From Mucilaginibacter lacusdianchii (lineage in GTDB: Bacteria > Bacteroidota > Bacteroidia > Sphingobacteriales > Sphingobacteriaceae), in contig NZ_WSRW01000006.1 in the NCBI RefSeq assembly GCF_009770985.1, forward strand, positions 23,963 to 87,962: DNA of 64,000 nt. The letters run 5' to 3'. Every line of letters starts with the position of its first letter. Position 1 is the stretch's first letter. This document shows, piece after piece, positions 37,173 through 45,572 of this stretch. Under the pieces are notes generated by a model. That model searched no databases and was not told the origin of the DNA. It saw only the letters and a list, made by a program, of their open reading frames with translations. The translations under genes and the position numbers were made by a program.

Positions 37173-38942
37173 ATGATTTTCAATAAAGCATTTACCAAAT
37201 ATGCGTTTGCATTAGCTGCTGTTTTTAGTTTAACAGCAGCTAATGCTGTTTATAGCCAAGGCTTTTTAAAAGCCAGCGGGCGTTTAATTACTGATGCCAA
37301 AGGCAACAAAGTTATTTTACGAGGCATGGGTTTAGGCGGCTGGATGCTGCAGGAAGGCTACATGTTTCGGGTGAGTAACATTGGGCAGCAGTATAAAATC
37401 CAGGCTCGCATAGCCGAAGTGGCGGGTGACGAGTATGCCAACCGTTTTTATGAAAAATGGCTGGCTAACCATACGCGTAAAATTGATATCGACTCTATGG
37501 CAGCATGGGGTTTTAACTCTATCAGGCTGCCTATGCATTATGCATTGTACACCCTGCCTGTAGAAAAAGAACCCGTTGCGGGGCAAAATACCTGGCTCGA
37601 AAAAGGTTTTGCTTTAACCGATAGCTTATTGCAATGGTGTAAAGCAAACCATATGTACCTGATATTAGACCTGCACGCAGCACCCGGCGGACAAGGCAAT
37701 GATTTAGCTATATCTGACCGGGATCCTGATAAACCATCATTATGGGAGAGTGCTGCCAATCAGCAAAAGATGATTGCTTTGTGGAAAAAGCTGGCTCAGC
37801 GTTATGCCAATGAGCCTTATATTGGCGGATACGATATTATAAATGAGCCTAACTGGGGCTTTGAAAAAGCTGATGATAAGCGCGGAACGGAAGAAACTAA
37901 AAATGCACCATTACGCCAGCTAATGGTAGATATAACCAAAGCTATCCGCGAAGTGGATAAAAACCATATCATCATCATTGAAGGAAATGGTTTTGGTAAT
38001 AATTACCGTGGCATCTTCCCGCTGTGGGATCAAAACATGGTATTGAGTTTTCACAAGTATGGTAACTTTAATAACCAAGGAACTATTCAGAATTTCCTGG
38101 ACATGAGTGAGCAACATAACGTGCCGCTTTGGATGGGCGAATCGGGCGAAAACTCCAACACCTGGTTTACTGAGGCTATCCAGATGGCTGAAAGCCATAA
38201 CATTGGCTGGTCTTGGTGGCAGGAAAAGAAAATAGGCATTAATAATCCGCTGGAAATTAAACTAACGCCTGCTTATCAAAAACTAGTCGACTATTGGAGC
38301 GGCAAAGGCGCTAAACCATCACAAAGCGATGCTATTGCCGCACTGGATGAGCTTTTGAACAACGTAAAACTGGAAAATACAATTTACCACAAAGATGTAA
38401 CCGACGCTATGTTTAGGCAGGTGCGCACATCTGCAACAGCGCCTTTTAAAAAGCATGATATCGGCAGTAACACCACTATCAATGCAGTAGATTATGATTT
38501 GGGCAGACAACGCTTTGCCTATATGGATAACGATACGGCCAGCTACCATTATACCCCCGGCGTAAATACGATAGGCAACCGCGGTTATGCCTATCGCAAT
38601 GATGGGGTAGATATCCGGGCCGATAACAATGGCTACCACATTTTTAATATAGAAGACGGAGAATGGTTAGAGTATACGGTAAATGTTAAAACCAAAGGAA
38701 TGTATGCTGTTAAATTAGTGGTATCTTCAGACACTGCGGTTAATGGCCGTGTTGCCTTAAGCGTGATAAATCAAAAGCCGGTTACCGGAGGAACGGTTGC
38801 TATACCATCAAACAGTACAAAAGGTTGGCAAACAACAACGTTGCAGCCATTGCTACTTTCAAAAGGAAAAGTAGTTTTGCGTTTGTATGTTCAGGAAGGC
38901 GGCTTTAATTTAAAATCTATCCAATTGATCAAAAATAAATAA
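37173..38942 (+). CDS. GH5 family glycoside hydrolase with C-terminal CBM6-like module
   Basis: A 589-residue secreted enzyme. Signal peptide to about residue 30 (NAVYSQ), a GH5 (beta/alpha)8 barrel (about 35-385) opening with RGMGLGGWMLQEGYM, acid/base Glu225 in IINEPN, nucleophile Glu323 in WMGESG, then a linker and a CBM6/35-like beta-sandwich (about 455-589: YRNDGVDIRADNNGYHIFNIEDGEWLEYTV ... GGFNLKSIQLI). GH5 covers many activities; in this context an endo- or exo-beta-glucanase is likely, but the subfamily is not clear to me. Confidence 0.85.
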   Translation: MIFNKAFTKYAFALAAVFSLTAANAVYSQGFLKASGRLITDAKGNKVILRGMGLGGWMLQEGYMFRVSNIGQQYKIQARIAEVAGDEYANRFYEKWLANHTRKIDIDSMAAWGFNSIRLPMHYALYTLPVEKEPVAGQNTWLEKGFALTDSLLQWCKANHMYLILDLHAAPGGQGNDLAISDRDPDKPSLWESAANQQKMIALWKKLAQRYANEPYIGGYDIINEPNWGFEKADDKRGTEETKNAPLRQLMVDITKAIREVDKNHIIIIEGNGFGNNYRGIFPLWDQNMVLSFHKYGNFNNQGTIQNFLDMSEQHNVPLWMGESGENSNTWFTEAIQMAESHNIGWSWWQEKKIGINNPLEIKLTPAYQKLVDYWSGKGAKPSQSDAIAALDELLNNVKLENTIYHKDVTDAMFRQVRTSATAPFKKHDIGSNTTINAVDYDLGRQRFAYMDNDTASYHYTPGVNTIGNRGYAYRNDGVDIRADNNGYHIFNIEDGEWLEYTVNVKTKGMYAVKLVVSSDTAVNGRVALSVINQKPVTGGTVAIPSNSTKGWQTTTLQPLLLSKGKVVLRLYVQEGGFNLKSIQLIKNK

Positions 38943-38970
38943 GTCGGCCTTTAAACCATATAAGAATTCT

Positions 38971-41208
38971 ATGTCACTTAAACCATTATTAACCATTGCC
39001 ATGCTGGCTATCGGCGCGCAGCTTTTAGCTCAGTATAAACAACCAGCCCCGGATGTTATAGACAAAAAGGTAGAGGCCCTGTTGTCACAAATGACGCTGG
39101 AAGAAAAGATTGGTCAGCTGAACCAATACACCAGCGACCGGCTGGCCACTGGACCACTTACGCCAAACAGTGCCAAATACCAGGAGATTAAGGATGGCAA
39201 AGTAGGTTCGATGCTGAATATTCGCGGCGCTAAAGAAACCCGCATGATACAGGAAATGGCCATGCAATCACGCCTTAAAATTCCGCTGCTGTTTGGTTTG
39301 GATGTGATACACGGCTACCGTGTAACCTTTCCTATCCCATTAGCGGAGGCGGCCAGTTGGGACATGAATGCCATCGAATCATCAGCCCGTGTAGCCGCTA
39401 CAGAATCGGCAGCTTCGGGTATACATTGGACATTTGCGCCAATGGTAGATATTGCACGCGACCCTCGCTGGGGCCGTGTAATGGAAGGTGCCGGTGAGGA
39501 CACCTACTTAGGTTCGCTTATTGCTCGGGCACGGGTTAGGGGTTTCCAAGGCAAAGGCTTGGGTAATTTGGATGCCGTTATGGCCTGTGTAAAGCACTTT
39601 GCAGCTTACGGCGCAGCCTTGGCTGGTCGTGATTACAACTCGGTAGATATGAGCGACCGTCAGCTGTGGGAAATCTATTTGCCTCCCTTTAAGGCCGCTG
39701 CCGACGAAGGTGCTGCTACCTTTATGAATTCATTTAACGACTTGAATGGCATACCGGCTACCGGCAATGCTTACCTGCAACGGGATATCTTGAAAGGTAA
39801 ATGGAATTTTAAAGGTTTTGTGGTGAGTGATTGGGGATCAATCAGCGAAATGATTGCCCATGGTTTTGCTAAAGACAATACCGATGCCGCACGCCTGGCT
39901 ATGCTGGCGGGCAGTGATATGGATATGGAAGGTCATGCCTACATCAACGGCCTGGCTGGTTTGGTGCGCGATAAAAAAGTTGATGTAGCGCTGATTGATG
40001 ATGCCGTTAGACGTGTGCTGCACAAAAAATTTGAAATGGGGTTGTTTGATGACCCTTACCGGTTTAGCAATGAAGGTCGCGAAAAAAAGGTGCTGAACTC
40101 TGTCGCGAACAGAAAAACTGCCCGCGAGGTAGCTGAGAAGAGTATAGTGCTTTTGAAGAATGATAACCAGTTGCTGCCACTTTCTAAATCGGCCAAAACT
40201 ATTGCTGTGATTGGTCCGCTGGGTAAATCAAGTACCGATATGAAAGGATTTTGGTCGGTTGATTGGGAAAATGATCACTTAGTATCACTGTTTGAAGGTT
40301 TGCAAAACAAAGTGGGTAAACAAACACAATTGTTATATAGCCAGGGCTGCGCTATAAAGGATTCATCGCGCAATGGCTTTGCCGACGCGGTAGCCACCGC
40401 CCAAAAGGCAGATGTAGTGGTTATGGCCGTAGGCGAGGCATTTGATATGAGTGGCGAGGCCAAAAGCCGTTCTAATATTCATTTACCCGGCGTGCAGGAA
40501 GAGCTGATTAAAGCTGTACAAGCTACCGGCAAGCCGGTAGTGGTGCTGGTAATGGGCGGGCGCCCGCTGATTTTCAATTGGACGGCCGACCACGCCAACG
40601 CCATTTTATACACATGGTGGCTAGGTAGTGAGGCGGGCAACGCTATAGCCGACGTGTTGTTTGGCGATTACAACCCTGCTGGTAAACTACCCATGTCGTT
40701 CCCACGGGCCGAGGGGCAAATACCTGTATTTTATAATGCCAAAAGTACCGGTCGTCCATCTCCTGATGGTATGCCGGCACCTTATCGTTCTACATACTTG
40801 GATTTACCCAACACACCGCGTTATGCCTTTGGCTATGGTTTAAGCTACACCAGCTTTGCATTCAGCGATTTAAAACTAAGCAAATCCACGATGCAGGCCA
40901 ATGAAACAATTGAGATAAGCTTTACGCTTAAAAATACCGGCCGTTATACCGGCGAAGAAGTGGCCCAGTTATATTTGCAGGATGTGACAGCCAGTATTAC
41001 CCGTCCGGTTAAAGAACTAAAAGATTTCCAAAAAGTATTACTAAAACCTGGTGAAAGCAAAACCATCACATTTACCGTAAATAAAGACAAGCTTTCATTT
41101 TATGATCAAAAAATGAACTGGACAGCCGAGCCAGGCGAATTTAAGCTGATGATCGGTAATTCATCCGATCATATCTTGCTACAGGATAAATTTGAGCTGT
41201 TTAATTAA
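38971..41208 (+). CDS. bglX: GH3 family beta-glucosidase (BglX-like)
   Basis: A 745-residue periplasmic exo-beta-glucosidase. Signal peptide (MSLKPLLTIAMLAIGAQLLAQ); N-terminal TIM barrel with LLFGLDVIHGYRVTFPIPLAEAASWD and nucleophile Asp287 in VVSDWGS; alpha/beta sandwich (ESIVLLKNDNQLLPL to PAGKLPMSFPR); C-terminal fibronectin-III-like domain (YTGEEVAQLYLQD ... KPGESKTITF). Order and length are typical of BglX. It would convert beta-glucan oligomers to glucose at the end of the pathway. Last gene of the glucan locus, closed by a long hairpin. Confidence 0.93.
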   Translation: MSLKPLLTIAMLAIGAQLLAQYKQPAPDVIDKKVEALLSQMTLEEKIGQLNQYTSDRLATGPLTPNSAKYQEIKDGKVGSMLNIRGAKETRMIQEMAMQSRLKIPLLFGLDVIHGYRVTFPIPLAEAASWDMNAIESSARVAATESAASGIHWTFAPMVDIARDPRWGRVMEGAGEDTYLGSLIARARVRGFQGKGLGNLDAVMACVKHFAAYGAALAGRDYNSVDMSDRQLWEIYLPPFKAAADEGAATFMNSFNDLNGIPATGNAYLQRDILKGKWNFKGFVVSDWGSISEMIAHGFAKDNTDAARLAMLAGSDMDMEGHAYINGLAGLVRDKKVDVALIDDAVRRVLHKKFEMGLFDDPYRFSNEGREKKVLNSVANRKTAREVAEKSIVLLKNDNQLLPLSKSAKTIAVIGPLGKSSTDMKGFWSVDWENDHLVSLFEGLQNKVGKQTQLLYSQGCAIKDSSRNGFADAVATAQKADVVVMAVGEAFDMSGEAKSRSNIHLPGVQEELIKAVQATGKPVVVLVMGGRPLIFNWTADHANAILYTWWLGSEAGNAIADVLFGDYNPAGKLPMSFPRAEGQIPVFYNAKSTGRPSPDGMPAPYRSTYLDLPNTPRYAFGYGLSYTSFAFSDLKLSKSTMQANETIEISFTLKNTGRYTGEEVAQLYLQDVTASITRPVKELKDFQKVLLKPGESKTITFTVNKDKLSFYDQKMNWTAEPGEFKLMIGNSSDHILLQDKFELFN

Positions 41209-41242
41209 TGATGATCAATTTTTATAAGATCAGCAAGTAGAA

Positions 41243-41290
41243 AAAAGCAAAAAGGCCTTCAAATATTATTTGAAGGCCTATTTTGCTTTT
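41243..41290 (+). terminator. Terminator of the glucan locus
   Basis: A long inverted repeat: core AGGCCTTCAAAT pairs with ATTTGAAGGCCT around a 3-nt loop, and the flanking AAAAGC.. and ..GCTTTT arms extend the stem to about 22 bp with one bulge. T-rich sequence follows. Confidence 0.8.
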
Positions 41291-41417
41291 AATAGTTTAG
41301 TCAGCAGTGTCTAACATTGAAACATTTATAATGCTAAAAGTATTTGAAAGATGGATTGCAGTTATGAACAAATGCATCTAAAATATACAAAAATAAACAG
41401 GATAATATGTCACAGTT

Positions 41418-41425
41418 TACATTTG
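41418..41425 (+). promoter_or_regulatory. Candidate -7 box of nrtR
   Basis: TACATTTG matches the Bacteroidota -7 consensus exactly; no TTTG stands at the -33 distance. The nrtR ATG is five bases downstream, so a transcript from here would be leaderless or nearly so. Confidence 0.35.
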
Positions 41426-41429
41426 CTGT

Positions 41430-42131
41430 ATGAGCATGAAGAATATCAGCCAACATATTAAAGTAACCGTTGATGCCATTGTGTTTGGTTATAACCGCGA
41501 GCAAGGCATTTCCGTATTGCTGATTAAGCGTAAAATTGAGCCATTTCTAAATCAATGGGCCTTGCCGGGTGGTTTTGTTCATGACGAAGAAACACTGGAA
41601 GACGCCGTGGAGCGCGAGTTAATGGAAGAGGCCGGCATATCCATCAACTATCTGGAACAGTTGTTTACTTTTGGCAACCCTCATCGCGATCCACGTTCTC
41701 GTATCATCTCTGTAGCCTATTTTGGCTTGGTCAAATCTAGTGATTTTAGTCTGTTTGCTTCTACTGATGCGGCTGAAGCGCAATGGTTTAATATTTATGA
41801 GTTACCGCAGTTGGCTTTTGACCATGCCAGCATTGTAGAAATTGCCATTCAACGCCTGCGAGCGAAAATAACTTATGAGCCTATTGGCTTTGAATTGCTT
41901 GATCGTAGATTCCTTTTTTCAGATTTAGAGCAGCTTTATATGAAGTTGCTCGGCCATGATATAGATCGTCGTAATTTTAAACGTAAAGTAATGTCATTGG
42001 GCTTAGTGGTTGAAACCAATGAGAAAGCGCCGGCCATGGCTGCAGGAAGACCGGGAAAGCTTTATTCGTTTGATAAAGAGAAATATCAGCAGCTTAAAGT
42101 GAAAGGGTTTGATTTAGATAATCTGATATAA
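41430..42131 (+). CDS. nrtR: NrtR-like Nudix transcriptional regulator
   Basis: A 233-residue protein: Nudix fold (about 10-145) followed by a winged-helix DNA-binding domain (about 150-233, with LEQLYMKLLGHDIDRRNFKRKV). NrtR repressors sense ADP-ribose and control NAD-salvage genes. The Nudix box is complete here: Gly48-x5-Glu54-x7-Arg62-Glu63-Leu-x-Glu66-Glu67-Ala-Gly69-Ile70, so hydrolytic activity may be retained, whereas repressor members often have a degraded box. It sits directly upstream of prs-nadV and two matching palindromes, which supports the NAD role. An alternative is a sugar-sensing Nudix regulator (AraR type in Bacteroidota), less likely here. ATG at 41436 is an alternative start. 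Confidence 0.83.
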   Translation: MSMKNISQHIKVTVDAIVFGYNREQGISVLLIKRKIEPFLNQWALPGGFVHDEETLEDAVERELMEEAGISINYLEQLFTFGNPHRDPRSRIISVAYFGLVKSSDFSLFASTDAAEAQWFNIYELPQLAFDHASIVEIAIQRLRAKITYEPIGFELLDRRFLFSDLEQLYMKLLGHDIDRRNFKRKVMSLGLVVETNEKAPAMAAGRPGKLYSFDKEKYQQLKVKGFDLDNLI

Positions 42132-42141
42132 GATGACAAAG

Positions 42142-42194
42142 TAACATCCAAATTTATTTTGCGTCAAAAAAACACAAAATAAATTTGGATGTTA
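42142..42194. repeat. Long inverted repeat between nrtR and prs
   Basis: A perfect 20-bp A/T-rich inverted repeat with arms at 42142-42161 and 42175-42194 and a 13-nt centre, starting 11 nt after the nrtR stop. With one mismatch the stem extends three more pairs inward. It could be the nrtR terminator (although it lacks a T-run), an extended operator, or both, since the right arm holds the -33 TTTG of the prs promoter. Confidence 0.75.
42158..42178. promoter_or_regulatory. Candidate NrtR operator, site 1
   Basis: TTTGCGT at 42158-42164 and ACACAAA at 42172-42178 with a 7-nt spacer: an imperfect palindrome of form TTTGYGT-N7-ACRCAAA. It lies just upstream of the prs -33 box and in the centre of the long inverted repeat. 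NrtR binding is inferred from position. Confidence 0.55.
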
Positions 42195-42216
42195 TATTTA
42201 CAACACAGTATATTTG
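42184..42216 (+). promoter_or_regulatory. Promoter of the prs-nadV operon
   Basis: TTTG at 42184-42187, 21-nt spacer, TATATTTG at 42209-42216: both boxes match the Bacteroidota consensus exactly. Transcription would start near 42222, about 17 nt before the prs ATG. Confidence 0.65.
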
Positions 42217-42233
42217 TGTCATTATAACGCAAA
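42213..42233. promoter_or_regulatory. Candidate NrtR operator, site 2
   Basis: TTTGTGT at 42213-42219 and ACGCAAA at 42227-42233 with a 7-nt spacer, the same form as site 1 with the Y and R positions exchanged. It overlaps the -7 box and the expected transcription start, an ideal repression position. The two sites are 55 bp apart centre to centre, about five helical turns. Confidence 0.55.
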
Positions 42234-42238
42234 TTGAT

Positions 42239-43078
42239 ATGAAAACATTAAATCTTTCTACCGGATTCAAGCCCATCACTACTGAGGCAGGCGAATTAGA
42301 AAGCCAAAGCTTTGTATTTAGCGGTGGCGAAGTTCATATTAAACTAAGTGAAGTTGCCGAAGAAGTACTTATCACTACCCGTCTCAACAATTCCGACGAT
42401 GTAATGAAACTGCTGCTGGCTGTTGATGCTTTACGCAGAAGCGGCACTAAAAGTATCACTGCATTGATACCATACTTGCCTTATGCCCGCCAGGATAGGG
42501 TAATGGTAGCCGGCGAGCCGCTATCTATCAAAGTAATGTGCAATCTGCTTAACAGCTGTGCATTCGAAAAGGTATACGTATTCGATGTGCACTCCGAGGT
42601 GTCACTTGCACTGCTAGACAATGTGGAGCTAATTACCAACAATACCTTGGTTGGTAAAGTGCTGCAAGACCACCAAGATGCGCTGTTGGTATCCCCGGAC
42701 GCTGGTGCGCTAAAGAAAATTTACAAAGTGGCTCAGGCTGTAGGATATACCAATGATATTGTGCTATGCAACAAAGTGCGCGACGTAAGTAACGGAAAGA
42801 TCAAACAGATCACCGTTGACCAGCATGATTTAGGTGGCAAAAATTGTTTTGTAATTGACGACATCTGCGATGGTGGCGCAACATTCATCGGTGTTGCTAA
42901 GGAGTTGAAACAGCGCAATGCCGGCAAAGTGAGCCTGATTGTTTCTCATGGTATCTTTTCGCATGGCGAATTTGAACTAGCCGAGTGGCTGGATCATATT
43001 TATACAACTGATTCTATCCGTGACGAAGCTTCATCACTCATTACTCGCATACCATTAGCTGAATTAATACAATTTTAA
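42239..43078 (+). CDS. prs: Ribose-phosphate pyrophosphokinase homologue (short)
   Basis: A 279-residue PRPP-synthetase-family protein, about 30 residues shorter than housekeeping enzymes. Visible marks: LLLAVDALRRSGTKSITALIPYLPYARQDR (catalytic and ATP loop), VFDVHS, LLVSPDAGALKK, and the PRPP-binding loop IDDICDGGATF in place of the usual DDxxDTxGT. It normally makes PRPP from ribose-5-phosphate and ATP, which would feed the NAMPT encoded 26 nt downstream. Such short Prs/NAMPT pairs also occur in phages, where some act on ADP-ribose instead. The ATG at 42239 follows the promoter; an upstream frame (42185) would start inside the operator region and was rejected. Confidence 0.88.
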   Translation: MKTLNLSTGFKPITTEAGELESQSFVFSGGEVHIKLSEVAEEVLITTRLNNSDDVMKLLLAVDALRRSGTKSITALIPYLPYARQDRVMVAGEPLSIKVMCNLLNSCAFEKVYVFDVHSEVSLALLDNVELITNNTLVGKVLQDHQDALLVSPDAGALKKIYKVAQAVGYTNDIVLCNKVRDVSNGKIKQITVDQHDLGGKNCFVIDDICDGGATFIGVAKELKQRNAGKVSLIVSHGIFSHGEFELAEWLDHIYTTDSIRDEASSLITRIPLAELIQF

Positions 43079-43104
43079 TTATACCTCTACCAAATTTAAA
43101 TATC

Positions 43105-44562
43105 ATGAAAAATATCCTTTTGCAAACCGACGTTTATAAAATGGGCCACATGGAGCAATATGCTCCTGGTTGTAATAAAGTATATTCTTACCTCACCGCA
43201 CGCAACGAAAAAACTTTTCCCGAAACTGTATTTTTTGGCTTGCAGTACTATATCAAAAAATATTTAACTCAACCCATTACACCAGAAATGGGCGAAGAGT
43301 TTTTAAACTACCGTAAGCTTATTTTAGGTAGCAATTCACCCGAAATTGAAGCAAAAATAAGAGAGTTATGCCAGCTGGGCTACTTGCCTATAGAAATTAA
43401 AGCAGTAAAAGAAGGCACAATTATGCCGATTAAAAACGTGCTGATTACCATAACCAACACGCACCCTGATTTTTTCTGGGTGGTTGGTTTTATGGAAAGC
43501 TTGCTGCTTAAACTGTGGTATACCATTACTGTGGCCACTTGCAGCTATCAGTACCGCAAGGTAGTAAATCGTTTTTTCGAAGCTACTGATGACGATGCTT
43601 TGCAAGCCCTAAAAGATTTTCAGGTACATGATTTTGGTTACCGTGGCGACTCATCCGAAGAAGGTGCAGCTATTAGCGGTGTAGCCCACTTGTTATCGTT
43701 TTTAGGTAGTGATGACGTGCCTGCCTTGCCTTGTGCCGTCGAGTTTTATAACGCTGATGTAAACGGTGAGCCCATTATGCTTTCTGTACCCGCCAGCGAG
43801 CACAGCGTGATGTGTTCCTTTGGCAGGGAAGATGAGATTGAAGCTTTTCAGCACATGATCGACCTATATCCAAGTGGAATTGTTTCCATTGTGTCTGACA
43901 CGTTCGACGTATACAAAGTACTCACCGACTTTGCCGAACGACTGAAACCTGCCATTTTGCAGCGCGACGGCAAAGTGGTATTCCGTCCGGATAGCGGTAA
44001 CCCCGAAAATATTATTTGCGGCAACCCGGATGCCGAAACCGGCAGCGATGAATGGAAAGGTGCCATTCGTTTACTGGATGAAAAATTCGGTTCATCCATA
44101 AATACCAAAGGCTATAAAGTACTCAATCCTAAAGTGGGACTGATTTATGGCGACGGCATGTACATGGAACGCTATATCCGCACCTTGGAGCGATTACAAA
44201 AAATGGGCTATGCGGCCAGTAACCTGGTGATTGGCGTAGGCGGTATTCTGCGGAATCACAGCCGCGATACTTTAGGATTTGCTATTAAAGCCACTTACGT
44301 GGAAGTTAACGGCGAACCCCGCGAAATAGAGAAAGACCCTATTACCGACCACAAAAAGAAATCGCACAAAGGCTTGCTGGCATTGGTGAAAAACGAACAA
44401 GGCTATCAAACCCTCGACCGTTGCAGCCCAGAGCAAGAGGGCAATTCGCTGCTTAAAACTGTTTTTAAAGATGGTAAACTGGTTAAGGAAACCAGCTTAG
44501 CCGATATTCGCCAGTGGTTAAAAGAGCAGGAAGCACAAGTTGAAAGCAAAGTATTAGTTTAA
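43105..44562 (+). CDS. nadV: Nicotinamide phosphoribosyltransferase (NAMPT family)
   Basis: A 485-residue NAMPT-type enzyme: N-terminal LQTDVYKMGHMEQYAPG, HDFGYRGDSSEEGAAISGVAHLLSF, active-site His233 in VPASEHSV, SIVSDTFDVYKV, VFRPDSGNPENI and the C-terminal VGGILRNHSRDTLGFAIKATY. This pattern is that of nicotinamide rather than nicotinate phosphoribosyltransferase. It makes NMN from nicotinamide and PRPP; if the neighbour makes ADP-ribose pyrophosphate, it could instead make NAD directly. Second gene of the NrtR-flanked operon, 24 nt before the ADP-ribosylglycohydrolase. Confidence 0.92.
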   Translation: MKNILLQTDVYKMGHMEQYAPGCNKVYSYLTARNEKTFPETVFFGLQYYIKKYLTQPITPEMGEEFLNYRKLILGSNSPEIEAKIRELCQLGYLPIEIKAVKEGTIMPIKNVLITITNTHPDFFWVVGFMESLLLKLWYTITVATCSYQYRKVVNRFFEATDDDALQALKDFQVHDFGYRGDSSEEGAAISGVAHLLSFLGSDDVPALPCAVEFYNADVNGEPIMLSVPASEHSVMCSFGREDEIEAFQHMIDLYPSGIVSIVSDTFDVYKVLTDFAERLKPAILQRDGKVVFRPDSGNPENIICGNPDAETGSDEWKGAIRLLDEKFGSSINTKGYKVLNPKVGLIYGDGMYMERYIRTLERLQKMGYAASNLVIGVGGILRNHSRDTLGFAIKATYVEVNGEPREIEKDPITDHKKKSHKGLLALVKNEQGYQTLDRCSPEQEGNSLLKTVFKDGKLVKETSLADIRQWLKEQEAQVESKVLV

Positions 44563-44586
44563 TGAGCACTGATAAAAGTAATTGAG

Positions 44587-45549
44587 ATGGAAATTTCCTT
44601 AAACGCCTGTCAAAGTTTATTACTTGGCGTAGCGGTAGGTGATGCACTGGGCGTACCTGTAGAATTTAAGCAGAGAGCCTATTTGAAACAACATCCGGTT
44701 ACCAGCATGACTGGGTACGGTACGCACCATCAACCTGCTGGTACTTTTTCAGACGATGCGTCCCTGACATTTTGTTTAGCCGAAAGCATAGCATCCAGCT
44801 TTGATTTAAAACAGGTAGCCCGAAATTTTATCAATTGGCGCAACCATAATTACTGGACGGCTACTGGTGAAGTTTTCGATGTGGGCATTACCACCCAACG
44901 TGCAATTGATAGCCTGGTGCAGGGAGCATCCCCCGAGTTAGCTGGCGATGAAGGCGAGAATGCAAACGGCAATGGCTCGCTAATGCGTATCCTGCCTTTA
45001 ATCGTGTACATAAAAGATAAGCCGGTTACAGAAAGGTTCGAAATCATCAAACAGGTCTCGTCGGTAACGCACAGGCACATACGGGCCGTGATTGCTTGTT
45101 TCTACTATCTGGAATTTGCGCTGGAACTGTTGCAGGGGAAGCCAAAATTGGAAGCTTATTTAAGCTTGCAAAAAACTTTTCCAGACACGCTAAGGAAATT
45201 ATCTGTACCCCAAAACGAAATCTCAATTTTCATCCGCCTGCTGGTAGACCGGATAGATATGATTGACGAAGATCAGATATACAGCAGCGGCTACGTGCTG
45301 CACACGTTAGAGGCCAGCATCTGGTGCTTACTTACTACTAACACTTATACTGAAGCTGTTTTAAAAGCTGTGAACCTGGGCGAAGACACAGATACAACGG
45401 CTGCAGTTACCGGTGGCCTGGCCGGATTACTTTACGGATTTGATAGTATACCGCAAAATTGGTTGCTGACCCTGGCAAGAAGAGATGATATCGAAGACCT
45501 TGCTTTAAGACTTTTCAATCAATCACATTCTGGCGGGGCACGGGCTTAA
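44587..45549 (+). CDS. ADP-ribosylglycohydrolase family protein (DraG/ARH)
   Basis: A 320-residue all-helical ARH-fold enzyme. The dimetal-binding motifs are intact: GTFSDDASL with Asp56-Asp57 near the N terminus and GEDTDTTAAVTGGLAG with Asp267 and Asp269 near the C terminus, plus GVAVGDALGVPVEF and NGNGSLMRILPL. It removes ADP-ribose from protein (arginine or serine) or nucleic-acid adducts; the target is unknown and no partner ADP-ribosyltransferase is visible in the window. In this operon it would release the ADP-ribose that NrtR senses and that NAD salvage recycles. Confidence 0.92.
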   Translation: MEISLNACQSLLLGVAVGDALGVPVEFKQRAYLKQHPVTSMTGYGTHHQPAGTFSDDASLTFCLAESIASSFDLKQVARNFINWRNHNYWTATGEVFDVGITTQRAIDSLVQGASPELAGDEGENANGNGSLMRILPLIVYIKDKPVTERFEIIKQVSSVTHRHIRAVIACFYYLEFALELLQGKPKLEAYLSLQKTFPDTLRKLSVPQNEISIFIRLLVDRIDMIDEDQIYSSGYVLHTLEASIWCLLTTNTYTEAVLKAVNLGEDTDTTAAVTGGLAGLLYGFDSIPQNWLLTLARRDDIEDLALRLFNQSHSGGARA

Positions 45550-45572
45550 CGAAAAAATATACCAGTATTATT

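Noticed and set aside
41430..42131. AraR-type sugar regulator of the neighbouring glucan locus
   Set aside because: A strong terminator separates it from the glucan genes, and the next genes are NAD salvage with matching palindromes, so NrtR function is the better reading, though not proven.
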